DNA from: Whitmania pigra
Lineage: Eukaryota > Annelida > Clitellata > Hirudinida > Haemopidae
Direction of reading: 5' to 3'
Assembly (NCBI GenBank): GCA_021613335.1
Contig: JAJTWR010000040.1
Span: 212,001-276,000, forward strand
Length of the DNA stretch: 64,000 nucleotides
The first letter of the stretch is position 1. Every line of letters starts with the position of its first letter. A program made the translations under genes and the position numbers. Below, one piece after another: positions 23,782 to 33,907 of the stretch. The notes under the pieces are model-generated. The model did no database searches and had not been told where the DNA came from. It saw only the letters and a list, made by a program, of their open reading frames with translations.

Positions 23782-26700
23782 TCAAAACTTTCTGTGCGGT
23801 CTGGGGGACTTGTTGGTAGGATTCAGAACTTTCGGCAGTTCCGTCTTCTGTCTCCTGCTAGAAATCGGGCTTCCAACAAGTCTCTGTCTGAGACTTGCGA
23901 CGAAAGAACGTTCTCCTTCCAAGTTCGTGCAAGCGGAGACTCCTGCAAAACTTTCTCCACTGCCACATCTGTCGTATTCCTCGCTGCTCTCCGAATGAAG
24001 AGAGTCCGAAAGGTCAGTTAGTCCAGGCGAATGTTTGGTCGCCTGCTTTTGTTTCGAAGTACGAACAGAATCCTGAGTGGATTTCACTTTGGCACGCATC
24101 AACTTTGGAGATTTCGAAGATGAAGAGGTTTCGACGACAGCTCTAACTGCCTTTCCTGATCTTTGAATGCCTGGAGAATTATTGGTGCTGCTTTTGCCGC
24201 TACTGTTACTACCGTCGGCGCTCTGACCCGGTCCAGGTGTTCGTTGCTTCTTTAATGCAGGGGACTGGGGTTGGTAAGACTTAAGCTTTTTAATCAAGCT
24301 CTCTTCTGGCATGTTCGATGCTGTGCCACCACCTGCGTCGACTGATAGGATGTACTTTTTGACGTCTCTCACTGAGAAACATCCCTCCGTGCTGTCGTTA
24401 AGCTTGACAAAACTTGCACTGCCTTTTTCAGCCTCGAAACTCGAGGCTATGGAGGAAGAAGGTTCGCTGATCTTTGACAAGGCCAAATTCGCCTCCGAAT
24501 TGTCCATGCTAACGCTGCCCGGAGAAGGAATTGACTCCATGCGGTTTCTCACCGTCTTCAGAATATTTATGCAGCCGACTATCGTCTGATCTCTGGATAC
24601 TTCTGTGGCGACTGCCTTTTCTTGGAAAGTGACAACTTCTGTATTCGTTCCGACGTCAGCATATCGCTTCGCTGCAAGTTGCTTGTTGATTCGCAATTTA
24701 TCACCGAGTCCGGATCCCGATCGCCTGGGAGCGAGTGGATAAACTATGGCGGAGTTTGGGGCGATGCTTCTCTGAGTCGAAAAACTCTGGAGTGGTTTTG
24801 ACGGAACAAAACGATTTCCGAGTTTTGAACTGTTAACCTTTGAAACTGTAGGAGTGACCACCAACTTCTGCTCTCCTTTCGTGTCTTCACCGCTGGATTT
24901 GTCTTCGTCAGAACCTTCGTTTATCGAGTCCAGTCTGGCGCTGGCAGGGATGTTTTCGATAATTTTTTTTGGCTTTCCTTCAAGACCAGGTCTACAGAAG
25001 ACATCTTTAGGTTCGGCGAGTTCTGCTTTGTTGGCCATAGTGGATTTGTCCAAGCATATGATCCTTACTGGCGACGAAGCTCTGTCTTGCATGACTTGCT
25101 GGTCACAAATAACTGTCATTGTACCCCTACTGACCAATACTGATTTTGGAGTTTTGGCATCCAGAATGTCTTTATAGACTGAGGACACATGGGTAGCCAC
25201 TGTAATCACACCTATTTCTGACGTGGAAAGAATATCCGTAGACGTGGACTTGTTGGCGGTCTGTAGACTGGAGATTATTAAGGTTGATCTATATTCGTAG
25301 TCTGTAATAGTCGAAGCGTCACATTCTGATTTCAAATAAGGGTGTTCTTTGTGCTTAAGAGTTTCATTATTATGAATTTTGTCTATATTTGAGAAAGTAA
25401 TTGTGGCTACATCCTGATTGCTGGAGTCACTATTTAATTGAGCAGTTGGGTAAATCTCGTCTTTAATCTCTGAAATAATGTCATTTATGGGGATTTCAGC
25501 TTCTTGTGAGTCAGAATTAGGAGAGAAAGAAGAATCCCTCTTAAGCTCGCCACCACTGGAATCCTTGTCAGAGGTTGATGAGCCAGATTCTACCACATCG
25601 GAAGAATTCTCAGACGATCTACAATCAAAGCTTGAAGATCTTCGAGTAATGTTGCCCGACTTTTCCGTTTTTAAAATTCCTAAACTTAACTCTATGGTCC
25701 GAGGTTCAAACACCAGGGGACTCGTTAACCTCTCTGGCACGTTTCTGGACGTCCATTCCAGCATGTGTTTCATATCTTGATCCATTTTCTTTTTGGTCAG
25801 TATTATCTCGACGCTCCTCGTCTTTAGCAGCGATTCCGCCGCATTTAAGGTGCCTTCCATATCGGTCAGCATTTGTTCGAAATGAGGTTTCTGTTCTAAA
25901 AAGCTGGCTACTTCATCATTTTGAATGACTGCCTTGAGCTCGTTTAAGGACTTATCTTCCTCTTCTTTTATCATTCTCACCAGTTCGTTCGATCGTTCCC
26001 TTATTAGGGATTCCGCAGTTGCAACCTTGATTTCAAAGTGTGAAATTACATTCAAATGGTCCTTCATCGTGTCAACAGTTTTCCTGCATTTCCAGAGTCT
26101 AGTCTCCAGCGTTTGAATCTGGGTCTTGACACTTTCTGAAAATGTGACAATCCTGTGGGTTTTATGATCGTTGAAAGTGCACAGGATGCAGATGCACTTG
26201 TCGCAGCTCTCGCAGTAAAACCTCACCGTTTCTTGAGAGTGATCGGCGCACAGAAGTTTACCCTGCCTGGTCAGGTCAATGTCGACTAGACTGTGGTTCT
26301 GTGTCACTTCGGTATTCTTGTGCATCAGGGCACAGTCTCTGCACAAGAGTTTGGCTGAACAGTCAAGACATTCCACTGTGGCCTCTTTTCTCATTTCGGT
26401 TTCCTCTCTTGCAGTTATCAACGACCTCAGAGTTCCAGAAACATTTTCGACAGGATCGACAATCGATTTGTGATTTTTCTTGGAAGGTCGAGATGAATTG
26501 CTTTGATTGTCAGCGGTGTTTGAGCCCCAACTGAGCAAGGAAGAAGACATTTGGTCGTCGACGCTACTCTTGGAGCAGATTCCGCACCAAACCCTTTTCC
26601 AAGTTTTACCCGTTTCCAACTTTTCTTCCGATCCCGCATCGTCTTCGTTAGCCTTATTGAAAGATCCAGAGGGCGAAGACTTCGAACTTTGAGAAACTCT

Positions 26701-27144
26701 GGCTATTACCTGGTTCAGACTGGATAGGAGAAAGCTATCTTGAAGTCTCTTGACTCCTCCGGGAGGCAAATCTGTCTTTTTTGTGCAAGTAGGACACGAG
26801 AGTTTACTGCGCATGCTGTACGAGATGTACCTACTGCCCTCCAATTCGGCATCCTTGTACTTGACCAAACATTCCTCGCAAAACGTATGCAGACAGTTGA
26901 GGGTCTTTGGGCGGAGAAAGGGCTTGAGGCAGAGCTTGCAATTCAGAAACTGCTCGTATATTTCCTTGACCAGAGCGTTTTCGGTGCTCGCGTCGACCGT
27001 TGCCTTGGCGGTTTTCATTCTCGTGGAATTGCCGGCGGAAGATGAGAGAGATGAGCGGATGGAACTCACGGAAGTCACTGAGGAAGTCGAAGACTTAAGT
27101 TGAGCCGACGTACTGTTAGGTTCCCTGCGAAAGCCCGAAGCCAT
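23782..27144 (-). CDS. TRIM-type RING/B-box/coiled-coil E3 ubiquitin ligase, intronless coding region
   Basis: 1120 aa from a single coding exon. RING finger at residues 69-120 (C69, C72, C84, H86, C89, C92, C117, C120), which would recruit an E2 enzyme. B-box 1 starts with WCGIC (187-190), is interrupted by about 68 Ser/Asn-rich residues, and resumes at VECLDCSAKLLCRDCALMH (258-275). B-box 2 is at 299-330 (LCADHSQETVRFYCESCDKC...NDHKTH). A coiled coil follows, about 340-470. The rest (500-1120) is Ser/Thr-rich and probably disordered. No NHL, SPRY or filamin domain is seen, so the substrate-binding class is open. The upstream CGATTC...CCAG|GTTTC is a clean acceptor 11 bases before the ATG, giving a non-coding first exon that ends at 27357 (donor CCCG|GTGAGT). 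Confidence 0.9.
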   Translation of the reverse strand: MASGFRREPNSTSAQLKSSTSSVTSVSSIRSSLSSSAGNSTRMKTAKATVDASTENALVKEIYEQFLNCKLCLKPFLRPKTLNCLHTFCEECLVKYKDAELEGSRYISYSMRSKLSCPTCTKKTDLPPGGVKRLQDSFLLSSLNQVIARVSQSSKSSPSGSFNKANEDDAGSEEKLETGKTWKRVWCGICSKSSVDDQMSSSLLSWGSNTADNQSNSSRPSKKNHKSIVDPVENVSGTLRSLITAREETEMRKEATVECLDCSAKLLCRDCALMHKNTEVTQNHSLVDIDLTRQGKLLCADHSQETVRFYCESCDKCICILCTFNDHKTHRIVTFSESVKTQIQTLETRLWKCRKTVDTMKDHLNVISHFEIKVATAESLIRERSNELVRMIKEEEDKSLNELKAVIQNDEVASFLEQKPHFEQMLTDMEGTLNAAESLLKTRSVEIILTKKKMDQDMKHMLEWTSRNVPERLTSPLVFEPRTIELSLGILKTEKSGNITRRSSSFDCRSSENSSDVVESGSSTSDKDSSGGELKRDSSFSPNSDSQEAEIPINDIISEIKDEIYPTAQLNSDSSNQDVATITFSNIDKIHNNETLKHKEHPYLKSECDASTITDYEYRSTLIISSLQTANKSTSTDILSTSEIGVITVATHVSSVYKDILDAKTPKSVLVSRGTMTVICDQQVMQDRASSPVRIICLDKSTMANKAELAEPKDVFCRPGLEGKPKKIIENIPASARLDSINEGSDEDKSSGEDTKGEQKLVVTPTVSKVNSSKLGNRFVPSKPLQSFSTQRSIAPNSAIVYPLAPRRSGSGLGDKLRINKQLAAKRYADVGTNTEVVTFQEKAVATEVSRDQTIVGCINILKTVRNRMESIPSPGSVSMDNSEANLALSKISEPSSSIASSFEAEKGSASFVKLNDSTEGCFSVRDVKKYILSVDAGGGTASNMPEESLIKKLKSYQPQSPALKKQRTPGPGQSADGSNSSGKSSTNNSPGIQRSGKAVRAVVETSSSSKSPKLMRAKVKSTQDSVRTSKQKQATKHSPGLTDLSDSLHSESSEEYDRCGSGESFAGVSACTNLEGERSFVASLRQRLVGSPISSRRQKTELPKVLNPTNKSPRPHRKF

Positions 27145-27155
27145 TGAGAAGAAAC

Positions 27156-27356
27156 CTGGATTAGGTATGAATCGATGCTTCTGAGAATAAGGATCTCAAG
27201 CAAATAAGCCAAAGAAAAGTTATCGTTAAGCCAATGTCCGGAAACAGATTTACTTTCTTAGAAGTGCTCGTATTTCTTTGAAACAACTTTTTTAAAATGC
27301 GAAATCACCGACATGGATGTATTCGAGCGTCTGTTTTTCTGAGTTATCTAACTCAC
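27156..27356 (-). other. Intron in the 5' untranslated region of the TRIM gene
   Basis: Donor GTGAGT (minus strand, 27356-27351) and acceptor CAG (27158-27156) frame a 201-bp intron directly before the start codon. The 5' exon extends upstream an unknown distance from 27357. Confidence 0.5.
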
Positions 27357-28663
27357 CGGGTGAAACTCCAGCCCAGGTGATGAAGACCTGTGAATTTCTG
27401 ACCTCATCTAGTTAAAATCATCAATCACTAGCGAAGACAGATGAATGGTTATCTTCATGGTCTCCTGACAATCAGGATTGGAACGTGGCCTCTGCAATTA
27501 AGATAATTGAGCTGGGATTGACTGACGAAAGCGAATGATCCCTTCTGAATAAACAGGTCTTAGAATCTTTCGTGTTGCAAGTAGCGGGAGTTTTCTGATT
27601 GAAACAATGCCATTTTTATAGGTTGATGTTTTTATTTCTTTTTTGTTTGGCTATTGCTCTGATCATGTTTACAATCATACTTTTTATTGCCCGATTCAAG
27701 GACGAACGATTTTATAACCAACTATTTATGTCGACAGGTTTTAGTTCCTCAATTCTATCCAAGCTTTTTTTTCCTTTATTCCGAAAAGTAGGTTGTTCCC
27801 AGCTAATGCTGAACTTCCACAACGCTTCAGGAGTTTATTGCCTCAGTGTTTATTGTTTTTCGAGCAATGTTTTTTCCATCTCCCTGAAGTGATTTGAATG
27901 GATTAAGTGGATAGCAGCTGACGGTGGAGCTTTTTGGAGCGAAACTATTTTTTTGGGAGCTTTTAGTGCAGATGATCTTTCTGGATTGTGAATAAAAACA
28001 ATTAACATGTGAAATATGAATTTATATGATGTCGAAAAACAAAATTAAACGTAGTTTAAAAAATTATTTTCACTACAAATAAAAAATAAAATTAAGCGTA
28101 GTTTAAAAAACTATTTTCACTACAAATATAAGATATAATGTAAGAATTATGTAATAGTTAATTTGAATTAATCATTAAATTGGTGATAATTGTACAATTG
28201 CAAGCTAATTCAAATTATTATTTTTACTCAAAGATTTTAGAAAATGCTGATTTTGTGGCAATTAGAAAACTCTTTAAAGATGCACTCCAAGTCGTAGAAA
28301 GCGTTTGACTAGTGAACTATTTTCAACAATGCCGAATGTTTATTTTTGTTTTTTGTTCTAACTTTACCAGATTACGTGTGGGATTGTTTGGTAATGATAG
28401 GTTTAAATTGCTGATTGAGAACATAATTTTCATAATTGAGTTCCTGGTCATTTGTTATTTTTTGAACGAGAGATATTTTTTAAAGCAACGAAAATATTTC
28501 GCCATACAAATCTCACTGCGCAGGCCATTCAAGCTTCATTATAAATAAAAGAATATTACAAATAATATTTACTTTAGATACTGCGAACGCAACCTTCAAA
28601 ATCTGAATATCTAACACCTCAGCTCCGAAAGAAACCGAGAACTAAATGCAGCTCAGGAATTCA
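27357..28663. other. Upstream region of the TRIM gene
   Basis: No supported gene. It holds the non-coding first exon near 27357-27600 and a 47-bp tandem duplication at 28036-28127. ORFs at 27599-27892 and 28312-28548 are Phe/Leu-rich AT-skewed frames without family likeness. Confidence 0.45.
28036..28127. repeat. 47-bp tandem duplication
   Basis: Two copies of AAAATTAARCGTAGTTTAAA followed by AAAYTATTTTCACTACAAAT, differing at a few positions. Confidence 0.9.
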
Positions 28664-28978
28664 CAGAGAGATTCTCGATAACATTCCTGTCATTTTCTTA
28701 GTTTCCAATTTCATAATCTTCTTTTCCATGATTTCCAGTACGCCTTGCGGGTGAATGAAAAATACCAAGGAGTCTGCTTCTGAGTCACAGAATGGAAATT
28801 TGAATCCGATCACAATTCTACCGGTTCCTGATTTTCTACGCAGCGGATTTGTTGGAAATAAACAGGTGCAAGAAAGTGTTTGTGAATCATTAGGCTCTAG
28901 GAAACGCCAGGCTACGCTCAAATTCCTTTCAGTCAGACCACTCGTGCGAGGAACGGAAATGAGCTCAACCGGACCGTA
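28661..28978 (-). CDS. Possible orphan exon or small ORF, unassigned
   Basis: From an acceptor-like CCTAG at about 28981, the minus strand stays open for over 100 codons to a TGA at 28661, in a patch with higher GC than its surroundings. It reads PVELISVPRTSGLTERN, then LSVAWRFLEPNDSQTLSCTC and ends KMTGMLSRISL. I recognise no family. The opposite strand is also partly open. It could be an exon of an unidentified gene, a transposon relic or chance. Confidence 0.25.
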   Translation of the reverse strand, partial: YGPVELISVPRTSGLTERNLSVAWRFLEPNDSQTLSCTCLFPTNPLRRKSGTGRIVIGFKFPFCDSEADSLVFFIHPQGVLEIMEKKIMKLETKKMTGMLSRISL

Positions 28979-28981
28979 AGA

Positions 28982-31842
28982 CTAGGAAACTAAGTAATTA
29001 TTTATCACGTCATTTAAACAACTGCATAATAACAAATTTTATTAATTGCATAATATTTCTTACTTTTAGCTTAAAAAAAGTAAAATTATTATAATTTGCA
29101 ATTTTGCATGGATCAACGGCGACCTTTAATCAAATAAATACAAAGTAAAATAGTTCACTTTATTTAAACAACATAATATTTGACGTGCACGTAGCAGAGG
29201 CATTGCGTAATTAAGCAGGTATTTATAAAGTCTGTAATTGGACATCAAGGGTATAATTTGTTTCGATAAGAAACATGGCGAATGATTAATTTCATTCTTT
29301 GATCGTAACTTTTTATTACGTGTTGGTATTTTGTTGATCTGGCGATAATAAAATATTTTAAAAAATGCCTCACATCCCTGAAAAAGGATTAATCTGCCAG
29401 AATCTGTAGAATGCATGTAAAACATTTATTTTTAAAATAAATTTAATGACATGTCCTCAGTAATGGTTAAAAATGAATTTGTTTAATAATATTTATCTAG
29501 TAAACCATAATAATCTTGTATGAATTTATATCTAAACATATGCAAGAGTCACTTTATAATTAACAGGATATTTTGGTCGACTCCACTTGAAGAATCCGGT
29601 TGCAAACAGAAGAAGATAACAAAAACAATTTTGCATAAATCCTAATTTCTATTATGCATTCATTACGTGAAGATTAGATCCTTAAGAAAGCATAACAGTA
29701 GCCTGTGAATTGGGCGCTTCGCGTGACTCAGCACCGAGTGAATTATTGGTCTACAATGCACACGAAGATGCGTCAAAGTAGTACGCGGATGTAGACAGGT
29801 ATGTCTACCCAGTGATTGGAGTAAATTGGCAGTGCACTCGAGAAATCTGGTTCATGTCAATCACAGACTTCAAGCAACTGTTGAGATCACCTACAAATGG
29901 ACCACATAAAACAACCATTGTTTGAAAATCGCTCACTTAGCACTTAGTTATTAAGTTAAAAATTTTGAAAAGGTTACTTTAGACCTGCATAACAGTGCAT
30001 ATCTCTTCATATTTGACACTATATTAAAAATACTTTGAGCTATTAAGTCTAAAAATAATCTTAGAAAAGACAATCCTAATTCGTTTAATGTTTGATGACC
30101 AGCTGTGACATAATAGTGTGACAGATGGATCTCAAGACTTGTTATTCGTCATCATGATGATAATGATGGTGACGATTACTATGGCTAAACTAAGGTCCAC
30201 TTCGTAATTAGGAATAACTTGAAAGAACATAAAGATGGAAATTATAGCTTACAGATTTCATTGAAAATAATGATGGAAATTAAAAACATATGTTTACAAA
30301 AATCATACCTTTCTTAGCAACTCTTATAGAAACATTCCGTGATATGAACAATTGTTTGTCACAGTTAAGACTCCCGGGATGATTCAATCAACCGATAACA
30401 ACATTTCTACTCGACAAGTCTTCCTGTTGGATTTGACTCTTTCAAAAAGATCGGTACTCAATACTCAGTACTCTCAGCACTCAGTCTGGTACTTTCGGTA
30501 TCCGATCCAGTCTAACGCGTACTCCAAACAGTACATATCACTTTTTGTCCAAAGGCATCCAAAAAATCCAGATATTCGCAATCGGTTTGGATTCGAATAC
30601 ATAAAAAGGCAACAACAATCTCAGGTGAGTTAATGGATTTTGAGCTGTATTCTATGTTATGAGGATACTCTTTTGTATGACTAGGGTAGAGAGACAACGA
30701 GTGAGCGAATAAGAAAGCCTTCACAGAGGAAACAAGATGGAGATGGTGAAAAAAATGAGAGGAAAGATAGAAGACCACTTTGTTCAGGAGGAAATGAGAA
30801 GCTAATCGTGCGGAAAGTATAAAGATTCAGTGCAGATTGTGCGCCAAAGCAATCTTCACCCATTGTCAAAATAATTATCCAATTAATTTGGAAAGAAGGA
30901 AGTGGATGAACTACTCACTGGGGTTACTCTTGGGTGTGCAACGGACCGAGTTGCACTTGATGTTTAATATTACAATCTTGTTTATTATGACTACTAGTCT
31001 TGTTATTGTGATAATAAGTATTATTATTATTATTTGTAAAGTTATGATGAAATGTAATACCGCCAATTTAAGGAATGCTCCTCATAAATAAACGGAAGCG
31101 AACCAACTCTAGCAAAAGTAAAGAACTGAACTTTTAGACTAATCTTAAGGAGAGATGGTTATGGAGAAAGGAGAGGAGGTGAAATCTCTTATGAGTCAGA
31201 GAAAAGGTTTTGCTTGTGGGTTACATCTGTCAGTCTCAGCGGATCATAGTCCTCTTATGTTTGCTGATCGAACAATATTATTCTTCTTATTTCCTGCTGA
31301 TGGTTAGAATGTGTCAGAATTAAAAGTGTTTAGAAAATGTTTATTGTACTGGTATTTGTTATTAATTTGTTGTTCTTTTGATAAGAACAGCGTGTAGAGT
31401 GTAACGGTCAATCATCTAAATGATTAAATATTTGGTTTTATAAGTTGGAGATATATTTGTTTATGTGAATGAATAATTTCAGTGCTTGTTATGTTATATT
31501 AAATGAAGATTTTGATGGGTGGTCACAAAACAAATCGTAGAAATGGATGCTTGACTAAAAATTTTACAACTGTAATTTAGAACAAAATCAAATTTAATTT
31601 TATATCTATTTGATCGGAACTGAATATTTTTCTGTCTTTGTTTAAATAAAGGGGTTTCCCGCGCAAATTTAATTCAATCTTAAACAATGCCAGCTCCTCT
31701 ATTGTTTGAAGCTTTTATTAGGCATTATTGATTTAGGGGAAAATCTAGCCTAATAATGCTATCTATTCGTAGAATGAATATAATTATGTAATGTTTGCAG
31801 TGAAGACAATTGATAAAAATTTAAGAATTCATCCTTTAAATG
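28982..31842. other. Intergenic, no supported gene
   Basis: About 2.9 kb. A GC-richer patch at 29700-29890 has no open frame worth naming. 30352-30633 and 30512-30778 are overlapping open frames in a TACTCAGTACTC-like low-complexity stretch. Nothing RNA-like was identified. Confidence 0.5.
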
Positions 31843-31848
31843 TTTATT
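31843..31848 (-). terminator. Polyadenylation signal AATAAA of ESS2
   Basis: Minus-strand AATAAA about 70 bp beyond the stop codon of the ESS2 gene. Confidence 0.6.
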
Positions 31849-31916
31849 TCAAAGAAAATTTCAAACTATAAAAAAACGATTAAAAGTTGAAAATCAAATG
31901 CTTGATTTCTCTCATT

Positions 31917-33167
31917 TCAAAAAAAATCTGAAGCCTTAGTCTTTTTTAAAGGCAGTTGCAACAAATCGTCGCTTGGCAGAGCAGTTCTCTTTTTGATGGA
32001 TACATGTTCGAGCCTCTGGTATGCTTTGGGCGTCGGAGTGCTGACCGGGGTTTTTAATAGGGTGGGTGTGACAGGCTTGGACAATGGGGAATTAGTATTA
32101 ATGCGTAACTTGCCACTCATCAATCTCTGAGCCGCCGGGGACATTGATTGAATCTTCTCTGTTCTTGACATTAGGGACCTTGGAGAATTGGCAAATGTGG
32201 CTGTTGCCTGTCTGAGAGCCTCGGTCTTTTTGGCTCTGTGCGACTTGTTTATTTCTTCGGTTAATTTGTGGAGAACTTTGTCTCTCACTGGCAGATCTGG
32301 AATTTTGAAGATTGGTCCACCGTGACGAGGGGCTTGAGGTCCGTCAATCCTGCATGGAGTTCCTTCAATGTCACCCCAGGTCATCAGGGGCGACGCATCA
32401 ATTCCCGGGGCTGGAGAAGGTGTGCCCATGAAACCATATCCACCCATTTTTGGGGTGTTCGAGGGCAATATTTCCTTTCCATCGAGCCCAATTCTTCCCT
32501 CCATTCTCTTAATTGTTGCTGTTTTTATGGCTTCCGTTGTCTGGTTATAAGGTTGTACCGTGAATCTTGTGTTCTCGGGGCAGACTTTTTGCTTTTTTAG
32601 GGAATATTTAGCGAGTTTTTCACTTACAGACAGATCCACTCCATCGGGAACGTACATAAGAAAGTTCAAAGGAACATAGTTCCACGTCAATTGCTTCTTC
32701 TTGTCCGAATTGTCCTCAATCTGTAACTGTTCGTCCTTGTACATCCAAGCTTGCTTTTCCCTAAGCTTTCTTTGGAATTCTTTCATTATCTCATTGAAGG
32801 ATGCATTGTCCTCGCTCGTATATGTGTTCAGATACTTGTTGAGGCTCATTTTCTCAAGCTGAGCATCCGTAAGTTCTTCGACCTCCTCAACTAGGAAAAG
32901 TTCCGCTGGAGTTTTTACACCCTTATGGCCAACCGAAGATGCCGGAGTGCCAAATTGCGATGGTGTAGCACAGACTGACTGGGCGTCTTTGTCTTTCACG
33001 AGATCAAAATCAGGCTCAAGTTTTGCTTTCAGAGCAGGAAGATCTGGAAAGTAATCTCTGACGATGATCTTTCCCAAATTTTCCATGTACAAGTCTTCGT
33101 CCAATACCTTGGCCTCCTTCTTGATGGTTCGACCTTCACATTTTGAGATCAGGGAGAGTAAATTCAT
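31917..33167 (-). CDS. ESS2: Splicing factor ESS2 (DGCR14/ES2)
   Basis: 416-aa, single-exon nuclear protein of the spliceosome C complex. Family blocks appear in order: KVLDEDLYMENLGKIIVRDY with FPDL (N-terminal helix), a Thr-Pro-rich patch, YTSEDNASFNEIMKEFQRK, KQAWMYK, LMYVPDGV, NTRF, the block GLDGKEILPSNTPKMGGYGF, then TPSPAPGIDASPLMTWGDIE with GTP, and an Ala/Lys-rich helix (HRAKKTEALRQATATF). It ends LLQLPLKKTKASDFF, the conserved C-terminus. The length is near the human protein (about 476 aa); the shortfall is in the N-terminus and linkers. The start is the only ATG before VLDED in the frame. The gene is flanked by AT-rich non-coding DNA. Confidence 0.95.
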   Translation of the reverse strand: MNLLSLISKCEGRTIKKEAKVLDEDLYMENLGKIIVRDYFPDLPALKAKLEPDFDLVKDKDAQSVCATPSQFGTPASSVGHKGVKTPAELFLVEEVEELTDAQLEKMSLNKYLNTYTSEDNASFNEIMKEFQRKLREKQAWMYKDEQLQIEDNSDKKKQLTWNYVPLNFLMYVPDGVDLSVSEKLAKYSLKKQKVCPENTRFTVQPYNQTTEAIKTATIKRMEGRIGLDGKEILPSNTPKMGGYGFMGTPSPAPGIDASPLMTWGDIEGTPCRIDGPQAPRHGGPIFKIPDLPVRDKVLHKLTEEINKSHRAKKTEALRQATATFANSPRSLMSRTEKIQSMSPAAQRLMSGKLRINTNSPLSKPVTPTLLKTPVSTPTPKAYQRLEHVSIKKRTALPSDDLLQLPLKKTKASDFF

Positions 33168-33622
33168 CTTGTTTTTGGAGGTTTGTCCACAAATGTCTTT
33201 TTTGAGGTTTTAGTAAGTAAAATTACTTGTTCTTGAAAGAATTTAAATTATGCTGTTATTATTTATTAATTATGCAATTATTTCGTTATAAAAATTTCGA
33301 GTAAAAAAAGAATAGCTGCTTGAGGAGCTCCAAACTATTTATTGACCTCAAACACATTTTCACCAAAAAGATCCCAAATATGTTTTAATAAAAATTTAAA
33401 AAATAAAATTTAAATTAATTTTGAATACTTAATTAAATTTCACAGAATTAAAACTTATCATTTGTAATTTATACAAAAAAAAATTTGTTTTAATTAAATT
33501 TCTACATTTTATTTAGTAAATCCATTATAATCATAAAACGTACTAAATTGATGATCAAGGACTTAGTTGATTCTACAGAAACTGATGAAATATTTTTTGA
33601 AACAAACAGAAACATTAATAAT
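33168..33622. other. Promoter region of ESS2
   Basis: 455 bp, strongly A/T, between two minus-strand frames. No TATA-like element is placed with confidence. Confidence 0.4.
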
Positions 33623-33907
33623 TTAATTTTCCTTCACTTTTTCACAGGGAAGGGAATTCAGAATGCCCAAATCAAAAGCCTTCAGGGGTCCCACGGATGC
33701 TTTTGGTGACGTCACAATTTTGAACTTTCCATCCTTCACCCTGCTTGGAACAAGTGGTGATAGGATTAAGATTTTTCCACTTTCGACGCTATTTGCTTTG
33801 CCTGTGGAAGCAGGTGAAGTGATACTTGTTGTGCCTGTGGCTACCTTAAAGCAGGCAAATTGAGATCTTGCAGGCAATCGACGAGGGTTCATTGCGTTGG
33901 TATTCAT
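33623..33907 (-). CDS. Hypothetical 94-aa protein upstream of ESS2
   Basis: ATG to stop in one exon, embedded in A/T-rich DNA but itself of balanced composition. It is basic and Ser/Thr/Pro-rich: MNTNAMNPRRLPARSQFACF, then GKILILSPLVPSRVKDGKFK and GPLKAFDLGILNSLPC. Two SP/TSP sites and the absence of a signal peptide or membrane segment suggest a soluble nuclear or cytosolic protein. I recognise no family. It may be an independent small gene; a leader exon of ESS2 is less likely because the stop precedes any convincing donor. Confidence 0.45.
   Translation of the reverse strand: MNTNAMNPRRLPARSQFACFKVATGTTSITSPASTGKANSVESGKILILSPLVPSRVKDGKFKIVTSPKASVGPLKAFDLGILNSLPCEKVKEN

Noticed and set aside
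24311..26692. Many 60-107 codon plus-strand frames
   Set aside because: Antisense shadows of the 1120-aa TRIM coding exon, whose minus-strand frame has clear zinc-binding blocks.
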